Assembly (NCBI GenBank): GCA_018659505.1 | Contig: JABJMI010000484.1 | Span: forward strand, 1 to 23,911 | From: Planctomicrobium sp. | GTDB taxonomy: Bacteria; Planctomycetota; Planctomycetia; Planctomycetales; Planctomycetaceae | Direction of reading: 5' to 3' | DNA: 23,911 nt | Notes under the pieces: model-generated | Seen by the model: only the letters and a program-made list of their open reading frames with translations | Database searches by the model: none | Told to the model about the DNA's origin: nothing | Shown: piece by piece, positions 1 through 8,453 of the stretch | How positions within the stretch are numbered: the first letter of the stretch is position 1 | How the letters are laid out: every line of letters begins with the position of its first letter | Made by a program: the position numbers and the translations under genes

Positions 1-65
1 CCCGTCGCTTAATCTCAATTGAAGGAGTGTGGTCTCAGACTTTGACTGCAATACATCGGAGTTGG

Positions 66-94
66 TTGACAAGACCTTCAAGTCAAGACAATAT
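66..94 (+). promoter_or_regulatory. Candidate sigma-70 type promoter for the small membrane protein gene
   Basis: A perfect -35 box TTGACA (66-71) is followed, after 17 bases, by CAATAT (89-94), which matches the -10 consensus only moderately. A second candidate -10, TATTAT at 92-97, has a less usual 20-base spacer. Transcription would start near 101 and leave an untranslated leader of about 90 bases before the gene at 190. This is a pattern match only. Confidence 0.35.
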
Positions 95-189
95 TATTTT
101 ACCTCTGGACGGGCTGTTGTAGGTCCATCTCTAATAAAAATTGGGACCGAGTCCTAATTGATTCAATTTTTGAGATATGGGAACGAATC

Positions 190-585
190 ATGGTCATTTA
201 CAATCAATTCTTCGTTTTGGCGCAACAAGATGGTGGTGGAGCTAGTGGTGCAATCGTAATGCTAGCTGCACTTGCCTTTATGGTTTTCGTGATTGCAGGG
301 TTATGGAAAACTTTTGAGAAAGCAGGGCAGCCTGGATGGGGTGCCCTCGTTCCTTTTTACAATGGTATTCTGTTGCTTAACATTGCCCAAAAGCCACTCT
401 GGTGGATTCTTCTTTTCTTCATTCCCCTCGTGAATTTAATTATTGCGATCATCATCGCAATTGATGTCGCTAAAAATTTCGGCAAAGGAACTGGCTTTGG
501 ACTTGGACTGGCATTCCTAGGATTCATCTTTTATCCAATCCTTGGATTCGGAGATGCAGAATACAACCCTGTAGATGAGTACTAA
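190..585 (+). CDS. Small integral membrane protein, DUF5684-like
   Basis: This 131-residue protein is mostly hydrophobic. The N-terminal stretch is followed by a membrane segment at about residues 20-42, a loop with the motif GWGALVPFYN, paired hydrophobic segments at about 62-92, and a final segment at about 100-120 ending in FGDAEYNP. The motif order (Gly-Trp near PFYN, then a WW-containing helix, then a Phe/Gly-rich last helix and FGDAxY) matches the small DUF5684-type family, whose members occur alone or fused to signal-peptidase-like proteins. The molecular role of that family is not established. The ATG at 190 is the only reasonable start; a GGGA eight to nine bases upstream could be a weak ribosome site. 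A perfect TTGACA lies upstream. No operon partner is visible. Confidence 0.75.
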   Translation: MVIYNQFFVLAQQDGGGASGAIVMLAALAFMVFVIAGLWKTFEKAGQPGWGALVPFYNGILLLNIAQKPLWWILLFFIPLVNLIIAIIIAIDVAKNFGKGTGFGLGLAFLGFIFYPILGFGDAEYNPVDEY

Positions 586-599
586 AGCATTAGAATGGT

Positions 600-702
600 T
601 GGGTGGCAAATGTGGGAGCGACGGTTATCGTTGCCTTAACCTCAACTCCGCGCTCGCCACGCCCATCCCTTCACTTCGTTAAGTTCTGAGTCGTGCCACC
701 CA
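600..702. repeat. Short inverted-repeat element (TGGGTGGCA ends)
   Basis: The gap begins with TGGGTGGCA at 600-608, and its exact reverse complement TGCCACCCA lies at 694-702, giving a unit of about 103 bases. The interior is GC-rich (gagcgacgg, ccgcgctcgcc) and unlike the flanking genes. It has no convincing ORF. The layout of short perfect ends around a non-coding core fits a miniature inverted-repeat or REP-like element. One end abuts the GYF pseudogene relic at 703-935. Copies elsewhere in the genome cannot be tested here. Confidence 0.5.
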
Positions 703-935
703 CTGCGATCACTCCGATTGAGGCTGAAGCGTGTTGCTTGGCTTTGTCTCTTTTTTGACTTGGGCTTCGGTTTCGCCAGGAAATCTTATAGTGAGCTCCA
801 ATCCCCGGACTCTCCTTCTCGGACTTGATCCGCTGGATCGAGTTTGCCCGATTTGAACAATTCACGTAGCTGCGACTTCTCGAATGGACCTTTGACGTTT
901 TTTTACCGCGTCTGATGAAACAAGAAGGGATTGTG
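703..935 (-). pseudogene. Relic of a GYF_2 (DUF4339-like) domain gene, frameshifted and with an in-frame stop
   Basis: Reading the minus strand from 896 to 789 gives about 36 residues with the GYF_2 signature: VKGPFEKSQLRELF, then SGKLDPADQVREG, then GDWSSL. The family pattern is GPF-x3-QL-x6-GxL-x-P-x3-V and a late Trp. The expected upstream strand, FIRRGKK, lies in another frame at about 902-922. The two frames would join if the run of seven A (898-904, T on the plus strand) had eight. The domain is followed by an in-frame TAA (786-788), then a basic tail AKPKPKSKK in the same frame that looks like the old continuation. No start codon remains upstream, because a TAA lies about 13 codons before the domain. 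The relic sits just after the stop of the vWA-like gene. A sequencing error in the A-run could explain the frameshift but not the stop. Confidence 0.55.
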
Positions 936-963
936 ACTCTTGATGTTTAAGAAAGTTTTCAAC

Positions 964-2589
964 CTACAAACTAGGTAGGTTTGGACGGCTGGTTTGGGGT
1001 CTTGAGGGCATTGTTGTCAGTGCTGTTGGTTTTGGTGGCTCGATGACATGCTGAATCAGTTCTATACCGCAAGGATCTCGAAGTTCCCTTTCAGCCATGA
1101 TTGACCAGGGTGTCCCGGGGTTTTCGTCGATACATCGCCGGAGTAATTTCTCCGCAATCTGCAATCTTTTTTGGGAAACCGCTCCGCCACGAAGAATTCT
1201 TGTAGGGCGTAGTGAGACATGATTTGTATTGCTGTTCAAACCGTTCTTGCGATTGTTGAGCAGTGGCTGCACAACGGTCAGGTATTCACGTTGCCTGACG
1301 CTAATCGCCAGCAACCTGCCGAAGTTGAGATCGCACCAGGCACGCCAACGGGGGGATGGTTCTGCCTTGTAAAGCTGCTCTAATAAGGAGATTTGGGGCT
1401 CTTCTGCTTCGTCTAAGATTCGCTGCGAATCTTCGATGTCAAACTTGCTCTCTTTCTTTGTTCGCATTTCCTCAGCTTGACGCCTAGCACTGACTTCAGG
1501 GTCGGCTTCGAACTCAGGTAGACTCGCTGCTTTGACATATATGGAAAGAGCCTGTTCAACGTCTTTCAGGGCATTGACCGTCTTGTTGCCCTCTTGTCTT
1601 ACGCGATTTGGCAAGGTCACCATCTGATATTGTAAGCTAGGCTCATAACGGACTGAGTAACCCATTTGACCTAAATTCAGGCTCGGTTCTTGACGACCTG
1701 TTTGATTAGAATTCCACGTGACTGCGGAAGCCGCGAGGACAATCTGACGCAGAGGTCGTTGACGGTATTCATTTTTAATTTCAGCGATTGAACGGAAATC
1801 CGGCATGTATTCTTGAATGGCGTCCAATTGAAACGGTGGACGGTCTCCAGGTCGATCATAGATTGTATATTTCCCACCGGTTTGCCGAGTGAGTCTGGTG
1901 AGTGCGTAGGGACTAAATCCGGAGAGAAGGGAACTCAGATTCGACCCTCCATGCCACAAAGGAGATGTTCCGGGGTATGGACCTTGAAATGACTCGCTGT
2001 AACTTAGTGGAACCCCACGATACCAATAGCCGAGATTTAATTTTTGCGGAAAGGCAGAATCGGGTCCGCGATGGACCGGCAACTGATAAACTCGACCATC
2101 GTCTGGATGCAAGTAAGCGGTATAACCAGTTTGTGCTCCCAAGACAGCAGAGGGACCAATAATATCAACGCGAACATTTGAGTGCAGGCACTTCTGGATC
2201 GTCTGTTCGAGCCGCCGATAATCATCGCCGGATTCATCGGTCCAAATCACGAGAAGCTTCTGCCGTTCCTTGAAGCGTTTCCACTTCCGCGCATTGAAAA
2301 TGATCTGACCACTTTCGACCTTTTCGGAAAATTCAATCATGTCGCGAGATAGATCTCGCATTTTTAGACCATACTCTGTGAACTCATCGAGGCTAGCAGG
2401 CGGTCGAGAATGCGCGTCATAGAAATAGTGAAATTGTACACCCGCAACCTTCAATTCTATCTTTCGCTGGAGGAGTTGGTGCTTGGGTAGCGAGACTAAC
2501 AAATAATAAGCAAAACATGCACATCCAACTCCAAAGAGTAGTACGCCCCACACTAATTTGCGGTTCCATAGACGAAGTTGTAACTGCAT
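964..2589 (-). CDS. Membrane-anchored protein with a vWA-like core, function unknown
   Basis: This 541-residue protein has a basic N-terminus and one hydrophobic segment at about 13-33, so the rest probably lies outside the cytoplasm on a membrane anchor. Residues 111-123 (KLLVIWTDESGDD) look like the strand and loop that carry the last metal-binding Asp of a vWA domain. They are followed by a strand VRVDIIGPSAVLG (139-151), HRGPDS (173-178), SGFSPYALTRLTRQTGG (223-239) and a Tyr/Pro-rich stretch. From memory, planctomycete vWA-type proteins share TDEagDD, RGPES and SGFGPYaLtrL-TGG motifs. The usual first motif DxSxS is not visible, so metal binding is doubtful. The C-terminal 200 residues are charged and helical with a Pro/Ser/Thr tail. 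The kinase gene lies 125 bases upstream on the same strand and may be co-transcribed. The start is ATG with a weak GGGG ribosome site. The vWA assignment is an inference. Confidence 0.7.
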   Translation of the reverse strand: MQLQLRLWNRKLVWGVLLFGVGCACFAYYLLVSLPKHQLLQRKIELKVAGVQFHYFYDAHSRPPASLDEFTEYGLKMRDLSRDMIEFSEKVESGQIIFNARKWKRFKERQKLLVIWTDESGDDYRRLEQTIQKCLHSNVRVDIIGPSAVLGAQTGYTAYLHPDDGRVYQLPVHRGPDSAFPQKLNLGYWYRGVPLSYSESFQGPYPGTSPLWHGGSNLSSLLSGFSPYALTRLTRQTGGKYTIYDRPGDRPPFQLDAIQEYMPDFRSIAEIKNEYRQRPLRQIVLAASAVTWNSNQTGRQEPSLNLGQMGYSVRYEPSLQYQMVTLPNRVRQEGNKTVNALKDVEQALSIYVKAASLPEFEADPEVSARRQAEEMRTKKESKFDIEDSQRILDEAEEPQISLLEQLYKAEPSPRWRAWCDLNFGRLLAISVRQREYLTVVQPLLNNRKNGLNSNTNHVSLRPTRILRGGAVSQKRLQIAEKLLRRCIDENPGTPWSIMAERELRDPCGIELIQHVIEPPKPTALTTMPSRPQTSRPNLPSL

Positions 2590-2714
2590 GACAAGTACCC
2601 CATTGAGTTATCTCTGAAGTTCCCCTCGAAAAGCAGAAGAAGGGTGCGTTACGCTGACCAATTCACGCGCTCTACAATTGTACTGTGATGAATTACTTTA
2701 TTGTTGAACAAGTT

Positions 2715-3593
2715 CTACTCCGGATACAACCGTTCCGCTGCTTCTCGGAATTCGTTGACCATGCGGCGGGTGGTTCGCCAGCGGTCGTCTGGGTTTTTCT
2801 CGAGTCCTGTCATGATCGCTTGTGCAATTTGTTCATCGAGATCGGGAGCGAATTTGCGGATGTCTTCGGGGGGTTGATTGATGTGATGCAGTACGCTTTC
2901 CATCGTGTCGGCAGAGGGCCAAGGGAGTTGCCCGGAGAACATTTCAAAGCATGTCACAGCATAAGAGAAGACATCGATTCGCTGATCGGTCGGTTGCCGC
3001 ATGATCAGTTCAGGAGCCATGTAGTTGGCGGTGCCTGTGCGATTGCCCGGTTTGCGGAACTCCGGAGTTTGCGGCAACATTAAACCGAAGTCGATGATCT
3101 TAACGATTTCGTCTTCGCTGACCACGATGTTTCGCGGACATAAGTCGCGATGAATCCAGTCATTCAAGTGTAGGTAGTTCAGACCTTCGCCGACTTGGAT
3201 GCAGTACCAGATACAGTTTTCTTGCATCTGCTCATTCTGCGTCTCAACGAGATAACTCATGCTGAGACCTTCAACGAATTCCATGACCAGGAACTCTTCA
3301 TCCTCTGTTGTGATCCCGTGAGTGTGTGTTTTCACAACATTCGGATGATTCAAGACAACAGCAATTTCTCCCTCGGTAGGTTTATTCATACCGACAAAGC
3401 GCTGGTTGAGTCGAAAAAGCTTTGCCTTGTCCAATACTTTAATTGCGACAAGATCGTTATTGATTGGGTCGGTCGCTTTCCAAACCTTGGACATGCTTCC
3501 TTGTCCAACACGCGCGTGCAGTTGATATCGCTTGGCGACTTCAACCTTCTCGATCTTCGGACCTTTATTAAAAAGGTTCTTCAGAAAACTCAT
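2715..3593 (-). CDS. Cytoplasmic Hanks-type serine/threonine protein kinase
   Basis: This 292-residue protein is essentially one kinase domain. The glycine-rich loop is VGQGSMSKV (29-37), the ATP-anchoring Lys is in VAIK (K52), and the catalytic loop is HRDLCPRN (148-155). The magnesium motif is DFG (168-170), and the activation segment ends in GTANYMAPEL (187-196). A late Arg (R271 or R273, in DRWR) fits the closing helix. All catalytic residues are present. The loop has Cys where most Ser/Thr kinases have Lys (HRDLKPxN) and places Arg just before Asn, as tyrosine kinases do. There is no membrane segment or sensory domain, unlike many planctomycete kinases of 600-1000 residues. The first 20 residues are a basic leader. 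The gene lies between accD (220 bases upstream) and the vWA-like gene (125 bases downstream), all on one strand. Its substrate is unknown. Confidence 0.9.
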   Translation of the reverse strand: MSFLKNLFNKGPKIEKVEVAKRYQLHARVGQGSMSKVWKATDPINNDLVAIKVLDKAKLFRLNQRFVGMNKPTEGEIAVVLNHPNVVKTHTHGITTEDEEFLVMEFVEGLSMSYLVETQNEQMQENCIWYCIQVGEGLNYLHLNDWIHRDLCPRNIVVSEDEIVKIIDFGLMLPQTPEFRKPGNRTGTANYMAPELIMRQPTDQRIDVFSYAVTCFEMFSGQLPWPSADTMESVLHHINQPPEDIRKFAPDLDEQIAQAIMTGLEKNPDDRWRTTRRMVNEFREAAERLYPE

Positions 3594-3813
3594 ACTGTTA
3601 GTCCCTCACTGTCGTTGGAATCTTACAGATCAACATGCGTGCAAGCTGCACTGATGTTCTTTCGTGACTTTTTCAAGTAAATTGAGTCTCTCGTCCAGGG
3701 TCAGGTGTCTAGTGAAATCCTTGATCTGACCACACTTGCCCCTCGTCCCTAGCCCCTTGACTAGGCGGCTCGATAATTCTCTCAATTGTTTGCGGCTCTA
3801 CGACCCGTCCGCC

Positions 3814-4659
3814 CTATGTGCAGTAATCAATGATTCTGGCGATCTCGCTTCGCAGATCGGGGCGAGCGACGATTCGATCGACAAATCCATGCTTCAACAG
3901 AAATTCACTAGTCTGAAATCCCTCGGGGAGTTCTTCATGAACGGTCGCTTTCACAACACGTGGACCAGCAAAGCCGATGAGTGCTTTCGGTTCCGCGATA
4001 ACGATATCACCCAACGAAGCAAAACTGGCTGCCACGCCTCCCATGGTTGGATCGGTCAGAATGGAAATAAATAGTCCACCCGCTTCGTGGTAGCGTCCCA
4101 AGGCAGCGGAGACTTTTCCCATTTGCATAAGAGAGAGAATCCCTTCGTGCATACGAGCACCACCACCAGAACCGCTGACAATTACCAACGGTAATTTTTG
4201 ACGTGTTGCTTCTTCCGTTGCACGTGTCAGCTTTTCTCCGACAACCGATCCCATGCTTCCCATGATGAACGCTGAATCGGTTAATCCAAAGATCAGTGGT
4301 CGACCACGCATGTAGCCTTTGCCAGCGATGCAGGCTTCAGTCAGTCCAGTTTTCTTTTGCTCCGCAACAAGTCGATCTTTGTAGGCTTTTTTGTCAGCAA
4401 AGTTGAGTGGATCGACGGGAGTGATGTCGGTGTACCATTCTTCGAACGCATCTTCATCAAAGAGCTGTTCGATACGAACCCGAGCAGGCACGTAGAAATG
4501 ATGCTGACAATCAGGACACATTCGCAGATTCTTGTCGACCTGCTTGCGGAAAATTGTGCCTGAACACGAAGGGCAACGGAGCCACAACCCTTCGGGGACT
4601 CCGCGTTTCTTGCGTGGCTGAGTAGGGTCTTCAGTTGCTGGGGACGCTTTGTCACTCAC
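3814..4659 (-). CDS. accD: Acetyl-CoA carboxylase carboxyltransferase subunit beta
   Basis: AccD pairs with AccA to transfer the carboxyl group from biotin carboxyl-carrier protein to acetyl-CoA, making malonyl-CoA for fatty acid synthesis in the cytoplasm. The 281-residue length is typical. The N-terminal zinc ribbon is complete, with CPSC (C29, C32) and CPDC (C48, C51). The crotonase-like core carries [19 protein letters not shown] and the [16 protein letters not shown] stretch that forms the CoA and biotin oxyanion site. The C-terminus [18 protein letters not shown] is the family's usual ending. The start codon read here is GTG (4657-4659). No strong ribosome site is visible before it, so the exact start is somewhat uncertain, but the zinc ribbon needs at least from residue 25. 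It is followed by the kinase gene and preceded, after 192 bases, by the phosphatase-fold gene. Confidence 0.97.
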   Translation of the reverse strand: MSDKASPATEDPTQPRKKRGVPEGLWLRCPSCSGTIFRKQVDKNLRMCPDCQHHFYVPARVRIEQLFDEDAFEEWYTDITPVDPLNFADKKAYKDRLVAEQKKTGLTEACIAGKGYMRGRPLIFGLTDSAFIMGSMGSVVGEKLTRATEEATRQKLPLVIVSGSGGGARMHEGILSLMQMGKVSAALGRYHEAGGLFISILTDPTMGGVAASFASLGDIVIAEPKALIGFAGPRVVKATVHEELPEGFQTSEFLLKHGFVDRIVARPDLRSEIARIIDYCT

Positions 4660-4851
4660 CTGATCGGAACCTGTCTATGTCTGGTTTGATATTGATCGAA
4701 TCGATCTTAAAAATTCGTTGACTCTGACAAGTATCTTGAGGACTTCAGCGAGTCTTGTCGAGTCTATTGACGTGTTGCTTTCAGACGCAATGAATAGAGG
4801 AGGCGACCGATCAGCAAATTCGTCCAGCATCAGTAATGGATTCCAGAGTTG

Positions 4852-5421
4852 TCACTTAGGAGTAGATAACGTTGGGTCAACCTGCCGGCATAGAGTTGAG
4901 CGGTTTTCTTTAGCGAATGATTCAGAGAGATCAGGCTGTTGTCCCTGAAGATGGCATTGAATGAGAGACGCCAACGGTTCCGATGCGACGATTGCGAAAG
5001 AACCACCCTTTTTAAGTGGTTTCTTGAGTGCTTGAGCAACGCGCTGACAGGCTTCAGCTCCATCTTCACCTTGTGGAGGACAGACGGAACCTGGGGATTC
5101 TTCCCACTGTTTGAAAACACGAGGTTGCTTAGAGCGAATTTCTTTGACGCACAATCCTTGCCAAAGCCCTAAGTCAACATTTTCAAGTGAACTAAGGACT
5201 TTCAAAGGCAAATCAAGCTGTTCAGCAATTCGCTTTGCAGTTGAGAGTGCCGGTTCAGACGGACTGGAGTAAATACGATCTATATGTGAAGTACGAACAT
5301 CGTTCACAAGCTGATCGACCTCCAGGTCTCCCTGTTCGGTCAGTGGAAGATTGATTGAACCTTGAAGACGGTTCTGAACATCAAAATCGGTTTCGCCGGG
5401 CCGAATAATCAATATGGCCAT
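4852..5421 (-). CDS. Histidine-phosphatase-fold protein lacking catalytic histidines (probable pseudophosphatase)
   Basis: This 189-residue protein has the layout of the phosphoglycerate-mutase-like family: LIIRPGETDFDVQNRLQG near the start (residues 4-21), PLTEQG, IYSSP (50-54), GLWQG and a GEDGAEACQRV helix. Key residues are changed. The RHG motif that holds the phosphorylated His is RPG (R7 P8 G9). The SPLxRA arginine is absent (SPSEPAL, 53-59). The second His of the VSHG motif is Glu (ASEP, 146-149). The fold is clear, but ordinary phosphatase or mutase chemistry looks impossible. The ATG at 5421 is preferred because AAAGG lies six bases upstream; a TTG two codons earlier is the alternative. 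The gene starts nine bases after rpe ends, so the two are almost certainly one transcript. Its role is unknown; binding a sugar phosphate would fit the neighbourhood. Confidence 0.8.
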   Translation of the reverse strand: MAILIIRPGETDFDVQNRLQGSINLPLTEQGDLEVDQLVNDVRTSHIDRIYSSPSEPALSTAKRIAEQLDLPLKVLSSLENVDLGLWQGLCVKEIRSKQPRVFKQWEESPGSVCPPQGEDGAEACQRVAQALKKPLKKGGSFAIVASEPLASLIQCHLQGQQPDLSESFAKENRSTLCRQVDPTLSTPK

Positions 5422-5430
5422 GAGCAACCT

Positions 5431-6120
5431 TTAGTTATAGGAAAGCGAGTGAGTCCGAGCAATTTCGGACATCTCGCGAATCGCTGTCTCGTAGCAAGCC
5501 GTTTCAAAAATCGTACTGCCTGCTACAAAAACATCTACGCCTGCCTTGGCGACCTCTGGAATGGTCTGGGGACCAATCCCTCCGTCGATCGAAATGAGAA
5601 CGTCATCACCGAAATGTTGACGAACCTCTTCGACTTTTGAAATTGCTATTGGTTGAAATTTCTGACCACCAAAGCCCGGTTCGACACTCATCACCAAGAC
5701 GAGATCAACTTTGCCTTTCAGCAACTCAATTTCTGAAACTTGAGTTCCAGGGTTGATTGCAATGCCCGCCAAACATCCTGCGTTACGAATTTTCTGAAGG
5801 AGTTCTTCAGGTTCTGGAACGGCTTCAATATGTACGGTAATCCACTCACAACCTGCCTTGATGTAACTGTCGACGTACTTCTCCGGATTTGAAATCATCA
5901 AGTGAGCGTCAAAAATCAATTCCGTTCGCTCACGTAATTTTTCAATCACCAATGCCCCGTATGACAGGTTTGGGACAAAGTGACCATCCATCACATCGAG
6001 ATGCAAAGTCTTTGCACCCGCTGACTCCAAATTTTGAATCTCTTGCTCAAGATCGCCAAAATCACACTTCAACATCGATGGAGCAATGATCGGCTTTGAG
6101 GGGAGTAATTGTTTAGACAT
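5431..6120 (-). CDS. rpe: Ribulose-phosphate 3-epimerase
   Basis: Rpe interconverts D-ribulose 5-phosphate and D-xylulose 5-phosphate in the pentose phosphate pathway. The 229-residue TIM barrel is complete. IIAPSMLKCDFGDL carries the first active-site Ser, HLDVMDGHFVPN the metal-binding His and catalytic Asp, and FDAHLMISNP the second metal His. VLVMSVEPGFGGQ is the phosphate-side loop and SIDGGI holds the second catalytic Asp. AGSTIF near the end is the phosphate-binding motif. The ATG at 6120 gives the standard N-terminus. The phosphatase-fold gene follows after nine bases in the same direction. gapA lies upstream on the same strand, but a hairpin at 6258-6292 separates the two, so rpe probably has its own promoter in 6121-6257. 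No clear promoter match was found there. Confidence 0.97.
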   Translation of the reverse strand: MSKQLLPSKPIIAPSMLKCDFGDLEQEIQNLESAGAKTLHLDVMDGHFVPNLSYGALVIEKLRERTELIFDAHLMISNPEKYVDSYIKAGCEWITVHIEAVPEPEELLQKIRNAGCLAGIAINPGTQVSEIELLKGKVDLVLVMSVEPGFGGQKFQPIAISKVEEVRQHFGDDVLISIDGGIGPQTIPEVAKAGVDVFVAGSTIFETACYETAIREMSEIARTHSLSYN

Positions 6121-6257
6121 AGAGTGTAATTTCAGATGAACACCTGTTGATGTGTGAATTGTGAGTTAGTAAAGGCGTTTCGTAAAGAGCATTTCTAAAA
6201 TACCGCTTCACCGGTCTCTCTTGAGGCATTCTGCAATAGCCTTGCTCACACAAGACT

Positions 6258-6292
6258 TTCAGCCGTGACATTCTTAGAACGTCACGGCTGAA
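6258..6292 (-). terminator. Hairpin after gapA, possible terminator
   Basis: TTCAGCCGTGAC (6258-6269) and GTCACGGCTGAA (6281-6292) pair perfectly over 12 bases with an 11-base loop. The hairpin begins 27 bases past the gapA stop in the direction of gapA transcription. No T-run follows on the minus strand, so it may slow or process the transcript instead of ending it as a classic intrinsic terminator. It also bounds the rpe promoter region. Confidence 0.5.
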
Positions 6293-6318
6293 TAGGTCTT
6301 ACATCAGGACGTAAGTCC

Positions 6319-7347
<1,029 letters not shown>

Positions 7348-7409
7348 TTACTATATAGACTGGAAGATACGCTTGTTGTTCTTTATTTCGTTTGCGTCTT
7401 TGAAAATAG

Positions 7410-7438
7410 ATTGTAACTAGAGCCGAAAGCAGCCTCAA
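7410..7438 (-). promoter_or_regulatory. gapA: Candidate sigma-70 type promoter of gapA
   Basis: On the minus strand TTGAGG (7433-7438) and TACAAT (7410-7415) are separated by exactly 17 bases. The -10 box differs from the consensus at one position. Transcription would start near 7403, leaving a leader of about 65 bases that ends in AAGGA and the GTG start. The rest of the 324-base gap between gapA and rpmI (7439-7662) must hold the rpmI-rplT promoter, but no match of similar quality was seen there, nor a recognisable L20 leader structure. Confidence 0.5.
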
Positions 7439-7662
7439 GCAATTGAAGTCTCCTTGAATCGCTCATGCCAAAGTTGAGAAGCAAGCATCGCTCAACATTG
7501 ATGTAAGTGCTCTCTTTGACTCATTTTTCGACCAGAGATGGAAAATTTGCCAACACTTACTATTTAGAGCAGAAATTTGAGCTTGCAGCACTGGCGAAAC
7601 AGGGGGAGTTTCCTCTACACTCGTCGCTTCGCAATTTTTCGCGGAAATTTCATGGTGAGATC

Positions 7663-7866
7663 ATGCCCAAAGCAAAAACACATAAAGGTATTGCCAAACG
7701 GTTCAAAGTGACCGGTTCTGGCAAGAAAGCGAAGCACCGTAGTGCGAATCGCGGACACATCCTCGGAAAGAAATCGGGAAAACGCAAACGACACCTGCGA
7801 AATGGCGGGATTGTCGATGGTGCGAATGCCCGAATGATTGTCGAAGCTGTCCGTCCGAGTCTGTAG
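7663..7866 (+). CDS. rpmI: 50S ribosomal protein L35
   Basis: L35 is a small basic protein of the large ribosomal subunit. The 67 residues begin [20 protein letters not shown] and carry the conserved HxLxKKSxKRKRxLR segment (about 32-46). The usual family length is 64-66. The start at 7663 is set by homology and by GGTGAG four bases upstream (7654-7659); the longer reading frame from 7507 has 52 extra residues with no family counterpart. rplT follows after 113 bases. infC, which precedes rpmI in many bacteria, is not here: the upstream neighbour is gapA on the other strand. Confidence 0.96.
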   Translation: MPKAKTHKGIAKRFKVTGSGKKAKHRSANRGHILGKKSGKRKRHLRNGGIVDGANARMIVEAVRPSL

Positions 7867-7979
7867 TTTCGACACGGTCCCCCGCTTCAATACCTTTCAT
7901 AATTGAATACAACTGACGTTTTCAGGAACAAGTGTCCAGCAGTTCATGCCTAGCAGACTGCTTGATCAGGTGAAATGCG

Positions 7980-8339
7980 ATGAGAGTTAAATACGGTAAG
8001 GCGAGACGTAAGAAGAAGAAACGTATCTTCAAAGAAGCCAAAGGTAACTTTGGTGGTCGCAGCAAGTTGTGGCGAACAGTTCAGGAAACTGTGCTGCGTT
8101 CACGTGCCTATGCGTATCGTGACCGTCGCGTTCGCAAACGTGATTTCCGTTCTCTCTGGATCACACGTATTACCGCAGCGGCTCGTGCTCGTGGGTTACG
8201 TTATTCGGAACTTATGTACGGTTTACGACTTGCTGAAATCGAAGTGAATCGCAAAATGCTCAGCGAGATTGCAATTCACAACCCAGAAGTCTTCGACGAA
8301 CTTGTCGCTAAAGCAAAAGACGCAATTAGCAAGAAGTAA
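7980..8339 (+). CDS. rplT: 50S ribosomal protein L20
   Basis: L20 binds 23S rRNA early in large-subunit assembly. In some bacteria it also represses its own operon by binding the leader RNA. The 119-residue length is standard. The long basic N-terminal helix ([27 protein letters not shown], with GNFGGR in place of the more common GYxGxR) and the globular end ([19 protein letters not shown], then [10 protein letters not shown] and [17 protein letters not shown]) are all present. The ATG at 7980 follows AGGTGA six bases upstream (7968-7973). A strong terminator starts 20 bases after the stop. The gene pairs with rpmI, as nearly everywhere in bacteria. Confidence 0.97.
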   Translation: MRVKYGKARRKKKKRIFKEAKGNFGGRSKLWRTVQETVLRSRAYAYRDRRVRKRDFRSLWITRITAAARARGLRYSELMYGLRLAEIEVNRKMLSEIAIHNPEVFDELVAKAKDAISKK

Positions 8340-8359
8340 TTGCTGGTTGAGATACAAAT

Positions 8360-8402
8360 AAAAAACAGATCATTTCGTGATTTACGAAATGATCTGTTTT
8401 TT
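8360..8402 (+). terminator. Intrinsic terminator of rpmI-rplT
   Basis: A perfect 19-base stem (8360-8378 with 8384-8402) closes a five-base loop, gattt. The descending arm ends in a run of T that extends to 8403, and the ascending arm starts with a run of A, so the structure can terminate transcription from either strand. It lies 20 bases past the rplT stop. Confidence 0.9.
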
Positions 8403-8425
8403 TGTAGACACGAATGACATCAAAT

Positions 8426-8453
8426 GTTTTGCCGGGACACTTAAAGGGTGTGA
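8426..8453. repeat. Decayed copy of the GCC-CACTTAAAGTG-GGC palindrome family
   Basis: TGTTTTGCCGGGACACTTAA is nearly the same as the left half and centre of the palindrome at 13130-13158 read on the minus strand. The right arm is damaged (AGGGTGTGAG for the expected AGTGTCCGGC), so it cannot fold well. It lies just after the rplT terminator. The remaining gap to 8665 has a promoter match at 8579-8607 and otherwise nothing recognised. Confidence 0.45.

Noticed and set aside
671..865. 64-residue minus-strand ORF
   Set aside because: It overlaps the repeat and the GYF relic in another frame, has no family likeness and no ribosome site; the relic's own frame reads far better.
2685..3680. Plus-strand ORFs of 132 and 161 residues opposite the kinase
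   Set aside because: The minus strand codes for a complete kinase with all motifs; the plus-strand products are shadows.
3690..3780. Weak inverted repeats (GGTCAG/CTGACC and CCTAG/CTAGG) between accD and the kinase gene
   Set aside because: Stems of five or six bases with long loops and no T-run are expected by chance.
7507..7662. 52-residue N-terminal extension of L35
   Set aside because: L35 always starts MPKxKTHK; a ribosome site lies just before 7663, and the extension has no counterpart.
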